Part shown: piece by piece, positions 47,271 to 58,017 of the stretch
How the letters are laid out: each line of letters opens with the position of its first letter
Numbering within the stretch: the first letter of the stretch is position 1
NCBI RefSeq assembly: GCF_002930105.1
Contig: NZ_PJRN01000005.1
Location: 1 to 64,000, forward strand
Direction of reading: 5' to 3'
Source of the DNA: Billgrantia saliphila
GTDB lineage: Bacteria > Pseudomonadota > Gammaproteobacteria > Pseudomonadales > Halomonadaceae
DNA: 64,000 nucleotides
The notes under the pieces: generated by a model
The model's input: only the letters and a program-made list of their open reading frames with translations
Databases searched by the model: none
What the model was told of the DNA's origin: nothing
Translations under genes and position numbers: made by a program

Positions 47271-47330
47271 CCCGAAGCCCGAAGCCCGAAGCCCGAAGCC
47301 CGAAGCCCGAAGCCCGAAGCCCGAAGCCGA
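47271..47330. repeat. Heptanucleotide tandem repeat CCCGAAG, 8 copies
   Basis: Eight exact copies of CCCGAAG (47271-47326) followed by a partial copy that abuts the glcB stop codon at 47331. Three copies of the same heptamer occur at 56978-56998. Confidence 0.95.
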
Positions 47331-49505
47331 TTATTTCGCCTTGTGTACGGCGCGCCAGTGGTGCAGCAGCGGCTCGGTATAGCCGGCCGGCTGCTCGCGG
47401 CCCTTGAAGACCAGGTCGCTGGCGGCCTGGAAGGCGCTGGAGTTGGCGTAATCGGCCGACATCGGCGTATAGGCCGGGTCTGCGGCGTTCTGCTCGTCGA
47501 CCACCTTGGCCATACGCTCCAGGGTTTTGCGCACGCGCTCGGCATCGACCACGCCGTGGTGCAGCCAGTTGGCGATGTGCTGGCTGGAGATCCGCAGCGT
47601 GGCGCGGTCCTCCATCAGTCCCACGTCATGGATGTCCGGCACCTTGGAGCACCCCACGCCGTGCTCGACCCAGCGCACCACGTAGCCGAGGATGCCCTGA
47701 CAGTTGTTGTCGAGCTCCTGCTGGATCTCCTCGTCGGACCAGCCGGCCTTCTCGGCCACCGGTACGGTGAGCAGGTCGTCGAGCAGGTCGGGCTCGCCCT
47801 TCTCCTCCAGTTCGCGCTGTATCTCAGTGACGTCGATCTGATGGTAATGCAGCGCGTGCAGGGCGGCGGCGGTGGGCGACGGTACCCAGGCGGTGTTGGC
47901 ACCGGCCTTGGGGTGGCCGATCTTCTGCTCGAGCATGGCGGCCATGAGATCCGGCATGGCCCACATGCCCTTGCCGATCTGGGCGCGACCGCGCAGGCCG
48001 CAGGCCAGGCCGACCTGGACGTTGTTGCGCTCGTAGGCGCCGATCCAGGCGGCATTCTTCATGTCACCCTTGCGAATCATCGGGCCCGCTTCCATGGCGG
48101 TGTGCATCTCGTCGCCGGTGCGGTCGAGGAAGCCGGTATTGATGAACACCACGCGCGAGGCGGCCTCGGCGATGCAGGCCTTGAGGTTGACCGAGGTGCG
48201 ACGCTCCTCGTCCATGATGCCCATCTTCAGCGTGTCGCGAGCCAGGCCGAGCAGGTCTTCGATGCGGCCGAACAGAGCGCTGGAGAAAGCGACCTCCTTG
48301 GGGCCATGCATCTTCGGCTTGACGATGTAGACCGAGCCCTGGCGCGAGTTGCGCGCCTCACCTTCGCCCTTCTTCAGGTCGTGCAGGGCGAGCAGGCTGG
48401 TGACGATGCCGTCGAGGATGCCCTCGGGTAGTTCGTTGCCGTCGGCGTCGAGCACCGCCGGCGTGGTCATCAGGTGACCGACGTTGCGCACGAACATCAG
48501 CGAGCGCCCGGGCAGGGTCAGGCTGCCGCCGTCCGGCGTGGTGTAGGTACGGTCGCCATTTAGGCGACGGGTGAAGGTCTTGCCGCCCTTCGCCACCGGC
48601 TCGGACAGATCGCCCCGCATCAGGCCCAGCCAATTGGTGTAGACGCCGACCTTGTCCTCGGCGTCCACCGCGGCCACGGAGTCCTCGCAGTCCATGATCG
48701 CGGTCAGCGCGGCCTCGACCAGCAGGTCCTTGACGCCGGCCGGGTCGGTCTTGCCGATCGGATGGTCGGGATCGATCTGAATTTCCAGATGCAGGTCGTT
48801 GTTGGCCAGCAGGATCGCCTCGGGGCTGGCGGCATCGCCATGGTAGCCGACCAGCTTGCCCGGCTCCTTCAGCCCGGTCTCCTGGCCGTCCTTCAAGGTC
48901 ACCGCCAAGTGACCGTCGCGCAGGACATACTTGATGGCATCGCGGTGCGAGCCGGTAGCCAGCGGCGCGGCCAGATCGAGCACGCCGCGGGCGTAGGCAA
49001 TGACCTTCTCGCCGCGCTTGGGGTTGTACTCGGCGGTCTTCTCGGCGCCGTCCTCCTCGGAGATGGCATCGGTGCCGTAAAGGGCGTCGTAGAGGCTGCC
49101 CCAGCGCGCGTTGGCGGCGTTGAGCGCATAGCGCGCGTTGCTTACCGGCACCACCAGCTGCGGCCCGGCCTGGATGGAGACCTCACGATCGACGTTGGCG
49201 GTGGAAACCGTGACCTGGGACGGGGCCTGGGTCAGGTAGCCGATCCGCTCGAGGAAGTCGCGGTAGGCGGACATGTCGCGTACCGGGCCGGGATTCTCGC
49301 GATGCCAGGTGTCGAGCTGCGTCTGCAGCCGGTCGCGTTCGGCCAGCAGTTCGCGATTCTTCGACGCCAGGTCGTGGAAAATGGCGTCGACGCCGGCCCA
49401 GAAGGCATCGGCTTCGATACCGGTACCCGGCAACGCCTGCTCATTGATGAAGCTGTCCAGTTCGGCAGCTACCTGTAGGCGATGGCGCGTGACGCGTTCG
49501 GACAT
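47331..49505 (-). CDS. glcB: Malate synthase G
   Basis: A 724-residue cytoplasmic enzyme condensing glyoxylate with acetyl-CoA to malate, used in glyoxylate-shunt or glycolate metabolism. Size equals E. coli GlcB (723 aa). Conserved segments include [67 protein letters not shown] and [22 protein letters not shown]. The frame is open to 49649, but ATG 49505 with GAGGAG upstream is the real start. The gene stands alone: no aceA or glc genes are nearby. Two dyad sequences lie upstream. Confidence 0.96.
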   Translation of the reverse strand: MSERVTRHRLQVAAELDSFINEQALPGTGIEADAFWAGVDAIFHDLASKNRELLAERDRLQTQLDTWHRENPGPVRDMSAYRDFLERIGYLTQAPSQVTVSTANVDREVSIQAGPQLVVPVSNARYALNAANARWGSLYDALYGTDAISEEDGAEKTAEYNPKRGEKVIAYARGVLDLAAPLATGSHRDAIKYVLRDGHLAVTLKDGQETGLKEPGKLVGYHGDAASPEAILLANNDLHLEIQIDPDHPIGKTDPAGVKDLLVEAALTAIMDCEDSVAAVDAEDKVGVYTNWLGLMRGDLSEPVAKGGKTFTRRLNGDRTYTTPDGGSLTLPGRSLMFVRNVGHLMTTPAVLDADGNELPEGILDGIVTSLLALHDLKKGEGEARNSRQGSVYIVKPKMHGPKEVAFSSALFGRIEDLLGLARDTLKMGIMDEERRTSVNLKACIAEAASRVVFINTGFLDRTGDEMHTAMEAGPMIRKGDMKNAAWIGAYERNNVQVGLACGLRGRAQIGKGMWAMPDLMAAMLEQKIGHPKAGANTAWVPSPTAAALHALHYHQIDVTEIQRELEEKGEPDLLDDLLTVPVAEKAGWSDEEIQQELDNNCQGILGYVVRWVEHGVGCSKVPDIHDVGLMEDRATLRISSQHIANWLHHGVVDAERVRKTLERMAKVVDEQNAADPAYTPMSADYANSSAFQAASDLVFKGREQPAGYTEPLLHHWRAVHKAK

Positions 49506-49602
49506 GAAAGATCTCCTCGTGCGGGAGGGCAGGTAGCGTGCTGTTCCGCCTGCCACCATGTTGGGGTCGTGGGGGGTGATACCACTGCGATGGCGCCAAT
49601 TT

Positions 49603-49621
49603 TGTGGAAAACTGTTCCACA
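49603..49621. promoter_or_regulatory. Dyad symmetry upstream of glcB (1)
   Basis: TGTGGAA-AACTG-TTCCACA is a perfect 7-bp inverted repeat about 100 bases upstream of the glcB start. It is a candidate operator, possibly for a GntR-type regulator, but no regulator gene is adjacent. Confidence 0.5.
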
Positions 49622-49675
49622 TGTAAACCCGAGGCAGGGTCAACCACACTAGACATAGGGTTTAGATCATGGGTT

Positions 49676-49691
49676 CTGACCAACTGGTCAG
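49676..49691. promoter_or_regulatory. Dyad symmetry upstream of glcB (2)
   Basis: CTGACC-AACT-GGTCAG, a perfect 6-bp inverted repeat, lies between glcB and the divergent hydrolase gene. Its TGACC/GGTCA half-sites are GntR/FadR-like in appearance. It could serve either gene. Confidence 0.45.
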
Positions 49692-49798
49692 CTCCGATTG
49701 CCACTGATGCCGCTTTTCGCCTCGCTAGCCGGCATCCCCGCGGGTAAACTTTCCTGGCCACGCGGAATCACATCGTAGGAAGGGCAAGGAATCGCCGT

Positions 49799-50800
49799 AT
49801 GCCGCTGGAGACTGCCATGACCGACTTTACCCCCCTGCAGGCCCTGGGGCCGATCGCCCCCCTCAGGTCGGATGGCGAGCCGCCGCTGAGCGATTATCTC
49901 GCGCACTATGGATTGGCTCCCCTGCTCACCGAACGCGTCGGTCTCTACGTCGGTTACCTGGGGACGGACCGCTATCGGCTATGGACCCAGGTCTGGCGAC
50001 CGGAACATGCCATCGGCACGATCTTCGTGGTACATGGCTACTTCGATCATCTGGGGCTCTACCGACATCTGCTGGAGCGCCTGCTGAACTGCAGCTGGCA
50101 GGTCGTCTTGTGGGACCTGCCCGGCCACGGGCTCTCCAGCGGTCGGCGTGCCTGCATCGATGACTTCGCCCATTACGGCGAGTGCCTGCACGCCCTGCAG
50201 GCCCAGCTTCGGGAGCGCGACCTGGCCCCTCGTCCCTGGATCGGCATTGGCCAGAGCACCGGCGCGGCGATTCTCGCCACCGACGCCCTGACCCATCCCG
50301 ACGACGGCCGCTGGGCCGGCCTGGCGTTGCTCGCGCCGCTGGTGCGCCCGCTGGGCTGGCCTCAGGCGAGCTGGCTGCACCGATTGGTCGGCCCCTTCAT
50401 GCGCAGCGTGCCGCGCAAGTTCCGCGCCAACTCCACCGACGCCGAATTCGCCGCCTTCCTGCGTGAGCACGACCCGCTCCAACCCGACCATATCTCGCTC
50501 AACTGGGTCGGCTCCATGCGCCGCTGGATGCCCCAGCTGCTCGCCCTACCGCCCTGCGAGCTGCCGACACTGATCCTGCAAGGCGAGCAGGACCTCACCG
50601 TGGATTGGGAATGGAACCTGGGCGTGCTCGAGCGCAAGTTTCCCAACGCCCGCATTCATCTCCATCCCGAGGCGCGCCATCACTTGGTCAACGAGGCCGC
50701 ACCGATACGCGAAACGCTATTCGCCGTTCTGGACAATTTCGTCGCCGAGCTGGCGTCCGGCGATAGCGCCCGCTCCCGGGAACCGCTGCATCGATGCTGA
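49799..50800 (+). CDS. Alpha/beta hydrolase, monoacylglycerol-lipase-like
   Basis: A 333-residue cytoplasmic serine hydrolase. The triad is visible: Ser in GIGQSTGAA near residue 154, Asp in LQGEQDLTVDWEWN, and His in ARHHLVNE. VVHGYFDHLGLYRHLLERLL and WDLPGHGLSSG are typical of the serine-aminopeptidase/monoacylglycerol lipase group (Hydrolase_4). AAGGA precedes the first ATG; a second ATG 18 bases downstream is possible. The gene overlaps a lipoprotein gene by seven bases. Substrate is probably a lipid ester, unproven. Confidence 0.87.
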   Translation: MPLETAMTDFTPLQALGPIAPLRSDGEPPLSDYLAHYGLAPLLTERVGLYVGYLGTDRYRLWTQVWRPEHAIGTIFVVHGYFDHLGLYRHLLERLLNCSWQVVLWDLPGHGLSSGRRACIDDFAHYGECLHALQAQLRERDLAPRPWIGIGQSTGAAILATDALTHPDDGRWAGLALLAPLVRPLGWPQASWLHRLVGPFMRSVPRKFRANSTDAEFAAFLREHDPLQPDHISLNWVGSMRRWMPQLLALPPCELPTLILQGEQDLTVDWEWNLGVLERKFPNARIHLHPEARHHLVNEAAPIRETLFAVLDNFVAELASGDSARSREPLHRC

Positions 50801-51276
50801 GGTCCCTCGCCCTGGCCGCTATGCTGGCCCTGTTTCTGGCCGGCTGCGCCGGCCAGCCCCCCGAGCCCGATCCCGTGCGCCGCGCCCTGCAGAACCTGAG
50901 CGACCGAGCCGTCGACCGTGTCCTCCAGGTGGAGGCGCTGCAGCCGCCCGAAGACCAGGTACTGTTGCTGGTTGCGCCCGAGGTGGATACCAGCCTGGGC
51001 ATCGAGAGCGAACGCTTCCTGGAAAACCTGACCCGAGCCCTGCTCGGCGTTTCCGACGGCCCCCAGGTGATCGACTGGCGGCCTGCCATGAGCGGCGAGG
51101 GGCGCTCGCACCAGTGGAAGCTGGAGAGTCGCCTGGAGGCCACCGCACCGAGGCTGACACTTTCCGACCGCGACCTGCTGCCCTACCGCCTGACGCTGAC
51201 GCTCCATCACCCGGACAAGGAGGGCGCCGTGTGGCAGACGGATATCGACGGCGCGTTCGACGCCACGGCACTGTAG
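50794..51276 (+). CDS. Hypothetical lipoprotein
   Basis: A 160-residue predicted lipoprotein. The signal peptide ends FLAGC with the lipidated Cys near residue 18, then a GQPPEPDP linker and a domain of about 130 residues with DQVLLLVAPEVDTSLGIESERFLENLTRALLG and HQWKLESRLEATAPRLTLSD. I do not recognise the domain. It starts within the end of the hydrolase gene, so the two are co-translated; both may act on lipids or the envelope. Confidence 0.75.
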   Translation: MLRSLALAAMLALFLAGCAGQPPEPDPVRRALQNLSDRAVDRVLQVEALQPPEDQVLLLVAPEVDTSLGIESERFLENLTRALLGVSDGPQVIDWRPAMSGEGRSHQWKLESRLEATAPRLTLSDRDLLPYRLTLTLHHPDKEGAVWQTDIDGAFDATAL

Positions 51277-51293
51277 CCGCGCGGGAGGTACGG

Positions 51294-52349
51294 CTAGGGG
51301 GAACGCCCGCCCTCGCCGCCGATCAGCACCATGGCGATGCCGAGCAGGTAGCAGGCCAGGATGGCCACGCTCTCGAAGCCGATTCGCCCTGGCCCCTGCT
51401 CCTCGCGCCGAATCAATCCGACCAGCAGGATGCCGGTCATGAGCAGCGACAGCGCGATCCATAGCGACACCGAGTCCGGCATGGCGTGATAGATCGAGCC
51501 CTGACGATAGGCCAGGTCGGAGGCGGCGGCGAACAGCGTGTCGAAGGCATTGCCGCCGATGATGCCGGCAACCGCCAGGGTCAGGGCGCCGCGTCGCACC
51601 GCGGCGACCGTGGTCACCAGCTCCGGCAAGGAGGTCGCCACCGAGGTCAGCAGGATACCGATCGCCGCCTGATCGAGGCCGGTGGCATCGGAGAGGGCCG
51701 TGGCGCTGCGCTCCATCAGCCAGCCGGCCGTTCCCATCGTCGCGGCGAGCGCGACGAACGCCAGCCATAGCCGGGGCAGCGAGCGCCTCGCCGATGCGGC
51801 ATCCGGCTCGTCGACGCGCGTCTCGAGGGTCTGGGCGGGACTCCACATGGGGTCGAACTGCGCCTGGTTGATCAGACGCAGGCCGAACAGGTAACCGAAG
51901 AACAGCAGCGGTGTGATCGGGTGGACGTGCCAAAGCGTCAGCTCCGGCGAGAAGCGTCCCACCAGCAGCAAGGAGAGCAGGCAGAGCAGCAGCGCTCCCT
52001 GCAGCAGGTTGCCGAGGGAGGCCGCGGCGTGCTCGAGATTGGCGCGTCGGTAGGAGACGTCGGCGATGGTTAGGAACAGGGTCTGGGCGGCGATGCCGCC
52101 CAGTGCGTTGCTCATTGCCAGTTCCGCGCGCCCGCTCCAGGCCGCCGAGACCGAGAGCACGATGCCCGCCAACGAGGTCGCGAGCCCCAGCAGCACCGCT
52201 CCGGCGATCGCTTCCCCCAGGCCGGTGCGGTCGGCCAGCTCGTCGACGATGCGCGCCAGCCGCGTTCCCGCCACGCCGATCACCGCCGCCGTGGCGATGA
52301 ACAGGGCCACGGCCAGCGGCAGCGATAGGCTTGCCGGGCTCAGGAACAT
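51294..52349 (-). CDS. Sodium/calcium exchanger-type membrane protein with degenerate alpha-1 motif
   Basis: A 351-residue protein of the CaCA superfamily with about ten helices. The alpha-2 repeat is normal (SVATSLPELVTTVAAVRRG then GNAFDTLF), but the alpha-1 repeat reads GLATSLAGIVLSVSAAW in place of the usual TS-x-PE, so the acidic ion ligand is missing there. It may have altered ion selectivity or function. It converges with the lipoprotein gene. Confidence 0.83.
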   Translation of the reverse strand: MFLSPASLSLPLAVALFIATAAVIGVAGTRLARIVDELADRTGLGEAIAGAVLLGLATSLAGIVLSVSAAWSGRAELAMSNALGGIAAQTLFLTIADVSYRRANLEHAAASLGNLLQGALLLCLLSLLLVGRFSPELTLWHVHPITPLLFFGYLFGLRLINQAQFDPMWSPAQTLETRVDEPDAASARRSLPRLWLAFVALAATMGTAGWLMERSATALSDATGLDQAAIGILLTSVATSLPELVTTVAAVRRGALTLAVAGIIGGNAFDTLFAAASDLAYRQGSIYHAMPDSVSLWIALSLLMTGILLVGLIRREEQGPGRIGFESVAILACYLLGIAMVLIGGEGGRSP

Positions 52350-52477
52350 GCGACAGATAGAGGGTGGCGGCTAGGGGGCGGCAGCATGTTGCGCATGGGG
52401 TCTCCCTGATGACGGTCGCCTGGGCGCGCCATCGCCATGGCGACCCGCTCTTCAGCGTAGCCTCGCTGCAGCCTTCC

Positions 52478-53983
52478 TCAACCCTGGCGCAGCTGTCGAT
52501 CGAGCTGGCGGTAGCCGATCGCCTCCATCAGTTCGCCGCGCTCCGGATGCGGCTTGGCCGCCAGGTCGGCCAGGGTCAGCGCCACCCGCAGCACCCGATG
52601 GTAGGCGCGCGCCGATAGCCGCAGACGTTCGAGCACGCCGGCCAGCCAGGCGCGGTCGGCCGTCGACAGAGCGCAGGCCGCTTCCAGCTCGCGTCCGCCC
52701 AGGTGGGCGTTGAGAGCGCCCCGCGCGTATTGCCGTTCGCGCGCTGCCATGACCCGGGCACGCACCTCGGCCGAGCTTTCGCCCACGTCGCGCGACGTGA
52801 GCTGCTCCGGCGGCAACGCCGGCACTTCGATCTGCAGGTCGATGCGGTCGAGCAGCGGTCCGGAGAGCCGTGACTGGTAGCGCTGGATCTGCGCCGCGGA
52901 GCACTGGCAGGCCTGACGCGGGTCGCCCAGGTGCCCGCAGGGGCAGGGGTTCATCGCCGCCACCAGTTGGAAGCGCGCCGGGAAGCGACGTTCGTGATTG
53001 GCCCGAGCGATGTGGATGCGCCCCGACTCCATCGGCTCGCGCATCACCTCGAGCACGTGACGGCTGAATTCGGGCAGTTCGTCGAGGAACAGCACGCCAT
53101 GGTGGGCCAGCGAGATCTCGCCCGGGCGTGGCCAGGAACCGCCTCCTACCAGGGCCACGGCGCTGGCGGTATGGTGGGGCGCACGAAACGGCCGACGCCC
53201 CCACTGCTCGGCCAGCGGCAGACCGCACACCGAGCGGACAGCGGCCACTTCCAGCGCCTCGTCCTCGGTGAGTGGCGGCAGGATGCCGGGCAGGCGGCTG
53301 GCCAGCATGGTCTTGCCGGTACCGGGCGGGCCGGCGAACAACAGGTTGTGCGAGCCGGCCGCGGCGATCTCCAGCGCGCGGCGCGCCTGGTGCTGGCCGC
53401 GTACCTCGGCGAGATCGCCTTCGATGCCGTGGGCGACGGGGGGCACCGCGAGACGGTGCGCGGCGATCGGCGTCTGGTTTAGCAGATGCCCCATCACGTC
53501 GAGCAGGTGATCGGCCGGCAGCACCTGCAGGTCCCCGGCGAGCGCCGCCTCGTCGGCGTTCTCGCGCGGCACGATCAGCTTGCGCCCGGCCTTGCGCGCC
53601 GCCATGGCCAGCGGCAACACTCCCGTTATCGGGCGCAGCCGGCCATCCAGCGCCAACTCACCAACACTTTCGATACCCTCGATCGCCTCGCCCGGCAGCT
53701 GGCCGGAAGCGACCAATATTCCCAGTGCGATGGGCAGGTCGAAGCGCCCGCCGACCTTGGGGAGGTCGGCGGGCGCCAGGTTGAGCACGATTCGACGGGT
53801 ATTGGGGAAATCGAAGCCGGCGTTGGTGAGGGCGCTGCGCACCCGCTCGCGGCTCTCCTTGACGGCGGCCTCGGGCAGGCCGACCAGTGTCATGCCCGGC
53901 AAACCATTGGCCAGGTGTACTTCGACCAGCACCTCGGGCGCTTCCAGCCCCAGGCCGGCCCGCGTGGCAACGATTGCCAGCAT
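52478..53983 (-). CDS. comM: ComM/YifB Mg-chelatase-like AAA+ protein
   Basis: A 501-residue AAA+ protein. An N-terminal Lon-protease-like domain (residues 1-170, LVEVHLANGLPGMTLVGLPEAAVKESRERVRSAL) precedes the Mg-chelatase AAA+ core with Walker A GPPGTGKTML near residue 218, Walker B GVLFLDELPEF, the Cys-rich NPCPCGHLGDP insertion, and a C-terminal helical domain. In naturally competent bacteria ComM is a helicase that promotes branch migration during transformation; it is widespread in non-competent species as well. Neighbour is ubiK. Confidence 0.94.
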   Translation of the reverse strand: MLAIVATRAGLGLEAPEVLVEVHLANGLPGMTLVGLPEAAVKESRERVRSALTNAGFDFPNTRRIVLNLAPADLPKVGGRFDLPIALGILVASGQLPGEAIEGIESVGELALDGRLRPITGVLPLAMAARKAGRKLIVPRENADEAALAGDLQVLPADHLLDVMGHLLNQTPIAAHRLAVPPVAHGIEGDLAEVRGQHQARRALEIAAAGSHNLLFAGPPGTGKTMLASRLPGILPPLTEDEALEVAAVRSVCGLPLAEQWGRRPFRAPHHTASAVALVGGGSWPRPGEISLAHHGVLFLDELPEFSRHVLEVMREPMESGRIHIARANHERRFPARFQLVAAMNPCPCGHLGDPRQACQCSAAQIQRYQSRLSGPLLDRIDLQIEVPALPPEQLTSRDVGESSAEVRARVMAARERQYARGALNAHLGGRELEAACALSTADRAWLAGVLERLRLSARAYHRVLRVALTLADLAAKPHPERGELMEAIGYRQLDRQLRQG

Positions 53984-54058
53984 CTTGCGGTCCCTCGCAG
54001 TCCATTAGCGTAAGGGGGAGATACTAGCACTATGCCGCAGCGAGCTCTCCACGCTGGC

Positions 54059-54385
54059 TCAGCGGTTGTCGGATAAGCCGTTCTTGCTTCCCTTGTCGTC
54101 CTCGGGCAGCCCGAGGTTCGCCCGGGGCGCGGGGGTGTCGCGCGCCGCCAGCGCCTTCTCCAGCGCCTCGACCTGCTGCTCCAGCGCCTCGACCCGGATG
54201 CGCGTGCGCTGCATCACGTCCATGAGAATGTCGAAATCCTCCCGCGAGACCAGCTCCAGGCGGTCGAAGGCGCCGCGCACCACCTGCTGTATCCCCTTCT
54301 GAAACTCCTCCGGGGCCTGGGCCGCTCCCTGAAGGCGCTCGCCCAGTTGTTGGGCCAGTCGGCTGATGGGGTCCTGATTCGCCAT
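54059..54385 (-). CDS. ubiK: Ubiquinone biosynthesis accessory factor UbiK (YqiC)
   Basis: A 108-residue protein of the BMFP/YqiC family. The N-terminal half is amphipathic (ISRLAQQLGERLQGAAQAPEEFQKGIQQVVRGAFDRLELVSREDFD), and a C-terminal coiled coil (RTRIRVEALEQQVEALEKAL) promotes trimerisation. UbiK works with UbiJ in aerobic ubiquinone synthesis. The last 20 residues are polar. AGGAGAAA precedes the start. It is divergent from glnK across 287 bases. Confidence 0.92.
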   Translation of the reverse strand: MANQDPISRLAQQLGERLQGAAQAPEEFQKGIQQVVRGAFDRLELVSREDFDILMDVMQRTRIRVEALEQQVEALEKALAARDTPAPRANLGLPEDDKGSKNGLSDNR

Positions 54386-54477
54386 GGTGCGTTTCTCCTG
54401 TGCACGGATCGTTGCCTACAGGATACGCAAGGGTCGAGCCTCTCGCATTCGATTCTCCCGCCCCGTGGTGGAGCGCC

Positions 54478-54507
54478 TGCACCGCACACGGGCACCACTC
54501 TGGTGCA
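54478..54507 (+). promoter_or_regulatory. NtrC-type enhancer sites, upstream pair
   Basis: GGCACC-ACTCT-GGTGCA (54491-54507) matches 11 of 12 half-site positions of the NtrC consensus TGCACC-N5-GGTGCA. A weaker overlapping site TGCACC-N5-CGGGCA starts at 54478. They lie about 90-115 bases before the sigma54 promoter. Confidence 0.8.
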
Positions 54508-54523
54508 TGGGCTCCGTTGCCTG

Positions 54524-54540
54524 TGCGCCATTGCAGCGCA
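54524..54540 (+). promoter_or_regulatory. NtrC-type site, downstream
   Basis: TGCGCC-ATTGC-AGCGCA is an imperfect NtrC-like dyad (9 of 12 half-site positions) between the strong site and the sigma54 promoter. Confidence 0.5.
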
Positions 54541-54564
54541 CGGCCGGCAATAAATGACGCATAA

Positions 54565-55011
<447 letters not shown>

Positions 55012-55047
55012 GCCATAAGCCATAACAAGCGCAACGGAGGGATTCCC

Positions 55048-56849
<1,802 letters not shown>

Positions 56850-56872
56850 GCCAGGTCGCGCTTATACATTCA

Positions 56873-56976
56873 GCAAGATTGGCGACGGCAAGATCTTCAT
56901 TACCCCGCTGGAGCAGGTCATCGGAGAGCCGCACCTTCGCATCCGTACCGGCGAGACCGACAAGGATGCCGTCTAA
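56873..56976 (+). pseudogene. Duplicated 3' end of the second PII gene with 15-bp insertion
   Basis: Bases 56873-56921 are identical to 56761-56809 of the PII gene upstream. Then 15 extra bases (56922-56936) are inserted, and 56937-56976 match 56810-56849 with three changes, ending in TAA in place of TAG. The product would be the last 29 residues of PII with a five-residue insertion (GEPHL) in the C-loop. It has no start codon or ribosome site and is a truncated gene remnant. Confidence 0.9.
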
Positions 56977-56977
56977 G

Positions 56978-56998
56978 CCCGAAGCCCGAAGCCCGAAG
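56978..56998. repeat. CCCGAAG heptamer, 3 copies
   Basis: Three exact copies of CCCGAAG directly after the stop of the PII remnant. The same unit is present eight times beside glcB. Confidence 0.93.
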
Positions 56999-57013
56999 TC
57001 AGCCCAAACCAAA

Positions 57014-57042
57014 CCGCCTCCGTTGCAGAGCTGCGGAGGCGG
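57014..57042. terminator. Bidirectional terminator between PII region and fpr
   Basis: A long stem (CCGCCTCCG 57014-57022 with CGGAGGCGG 57034-57042, extended by GCAG-CTGC inside) lies between the convergent PII and fpr genes. It is followed by ATTTCCTT on plus and TTTGGTTTGG on minus, so it can serve both. Confidence 0.75.
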
Positions 57043-57089
57043 ATTTCCTTCCAGCCTCGAGCTGCTGGCAGCAGCTCGGGCGAAGCCGA

Positions 57090-57866
57090 TCACTTCTCGA
57101 CGAAGGCGCGCTCGATCACATAGTCACCCGGCTCGCCCATGCGCGGCGAGATGTTGAAGCCCAGGTCGTCGAGCAGCGCGCTGGTCTCGTCGAGCATTGC
57201 CGGGCTGCCGCAGATCATGGCGCGATCCTGTTTCGGATCCATCGGCGCCACGCCGGTGTCCTCGAACAGCTTGCCGCTGCGGATATGATCGGTGAGGCGT
57301 CCCATGGTATGGAACTCCTCGCGGGTGACGGTGGGGTAGTAGACCAGCTTCTCGCGGATGTCGTCGCCCAGGTATTCGTGCGCCGGCAGCTCCTTCTCGA
57401 TGAAGTCGGCGTAGGCCAGCTCGCTGACGCTGCGCACCCCGTGCACCAGGATCACCTTCTCGAAGCGCTCGTAGACTTCGGGGTCCTGAATCAGGCTCAT
57501 GAACGGTGCCAGGCCGGTGCCGGTAGAGAGGAAGTAGAGGTTGCGCCCCGGCAGCAGGTCGTCGGTGACCAGGGTGCCGGTTGGCTTGCGGCTGACCATG
57601 ATCTGGTCGCCCACCTTGAGGTGCTGCAGGCGCGAGGTCAGGGGACCGTCGGGTACCTTGATGCTGAAGAATTCGAGGTGGTCCTCGTAGTTGGGGCTGG
57701 CGATGGAATAGGCCCGCATCAGCGGCTTGCCCTCGACCTCGAGACCGATCATCACGAACTGGCCGCTCTTGAAACGCAGGCTGCGCTCGCGGGTGGTGCG
57801 GAAGCTGAAAAGGGTATCGTTCCAGTGGTGGACGCTGAGCACGTCCTCCAGGGCAAACTTGCTCAT
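57090..57866 (-). CDS. fpr: Ferredoxin/flavodoxin--NADP+ reductase
   Basis: A 258-residue FAD enzyme exchanging electrons between NADPH and ferredoxin or flavodoxin. The FAD-binding RAYSIASP starts at residue 51, the NADP site includes STGTGLAPFMSLIQD, ICGSPAMLDE is present, and the protein ends VIERAFVEK, the C-terminal type of bacterial FPRs in subclass I. Divergent finR is 150 bases away; in Pseudomonas FinR activates fpr in response to superoxide and sulfite. A clear sigma70 promoter precedes it. Confidence 0.96.
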   Translation of the reverse strand: MSKFALEDVLSVHHWNDTLFSFRTTRERSLRFKSGQFVMIGLEVEGKPLMRAYSIASPNYEDHLEFFSIKVPDGPLTSRLQHLKVGDQIMVSRKPTGTLVTDDLLPGRNLYFLSTGTGLAPFMSLIQDPEVYERFEKVILVHGVRSVSELAYADFIEKELPAHEYLGDDIREKLVYYPTVTREEFHTMGRLTDHIRSGKLFEDTGVAPMDPKQDRAMICGSPAMLDETSALLDDLGFNISPRMGEPGDYVIERAFVEK

Positions 57867-57923
57867 GCCGGCTCCTTGATATTCCAGTAGCGAATAACGC
57901 CAAAGGCAATACGGTTTGTCTGG

Positions 57924-57952
57924 ATTATAAGAGCGTCAGGTTTATCTGTTAA
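57924..57952 (-). promoter_or_regulatory. Sigma70 promoter of fpr
   Basis: On the minus strand TTAACA (57952-57947) and TATAAT (57929-57924) are separated by exactly 17 bases. Transcription would begin near 57917, giving a 50-base leader before fpr. Confidence 0.78.
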
Positions 57953-58017
57953 TTGGATTGTATGGATATCGTTTATCTATACTCGTGATATAGATCAAAA
58001 CCAGAGTCATCTTCCCC

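Noticed and set aside
47192..47330. CRISPR-like direct repeats
   Set aside because: Units are 7 bp, directly adjacent and without spacers; no cas genes nearby.
47228..47545. Open frame with repeated GLRASGF-type heptapeptides
   Set aside because: It is created by the CCCGAAG repeat in another frame and overlaps glcB; no ribosome site.
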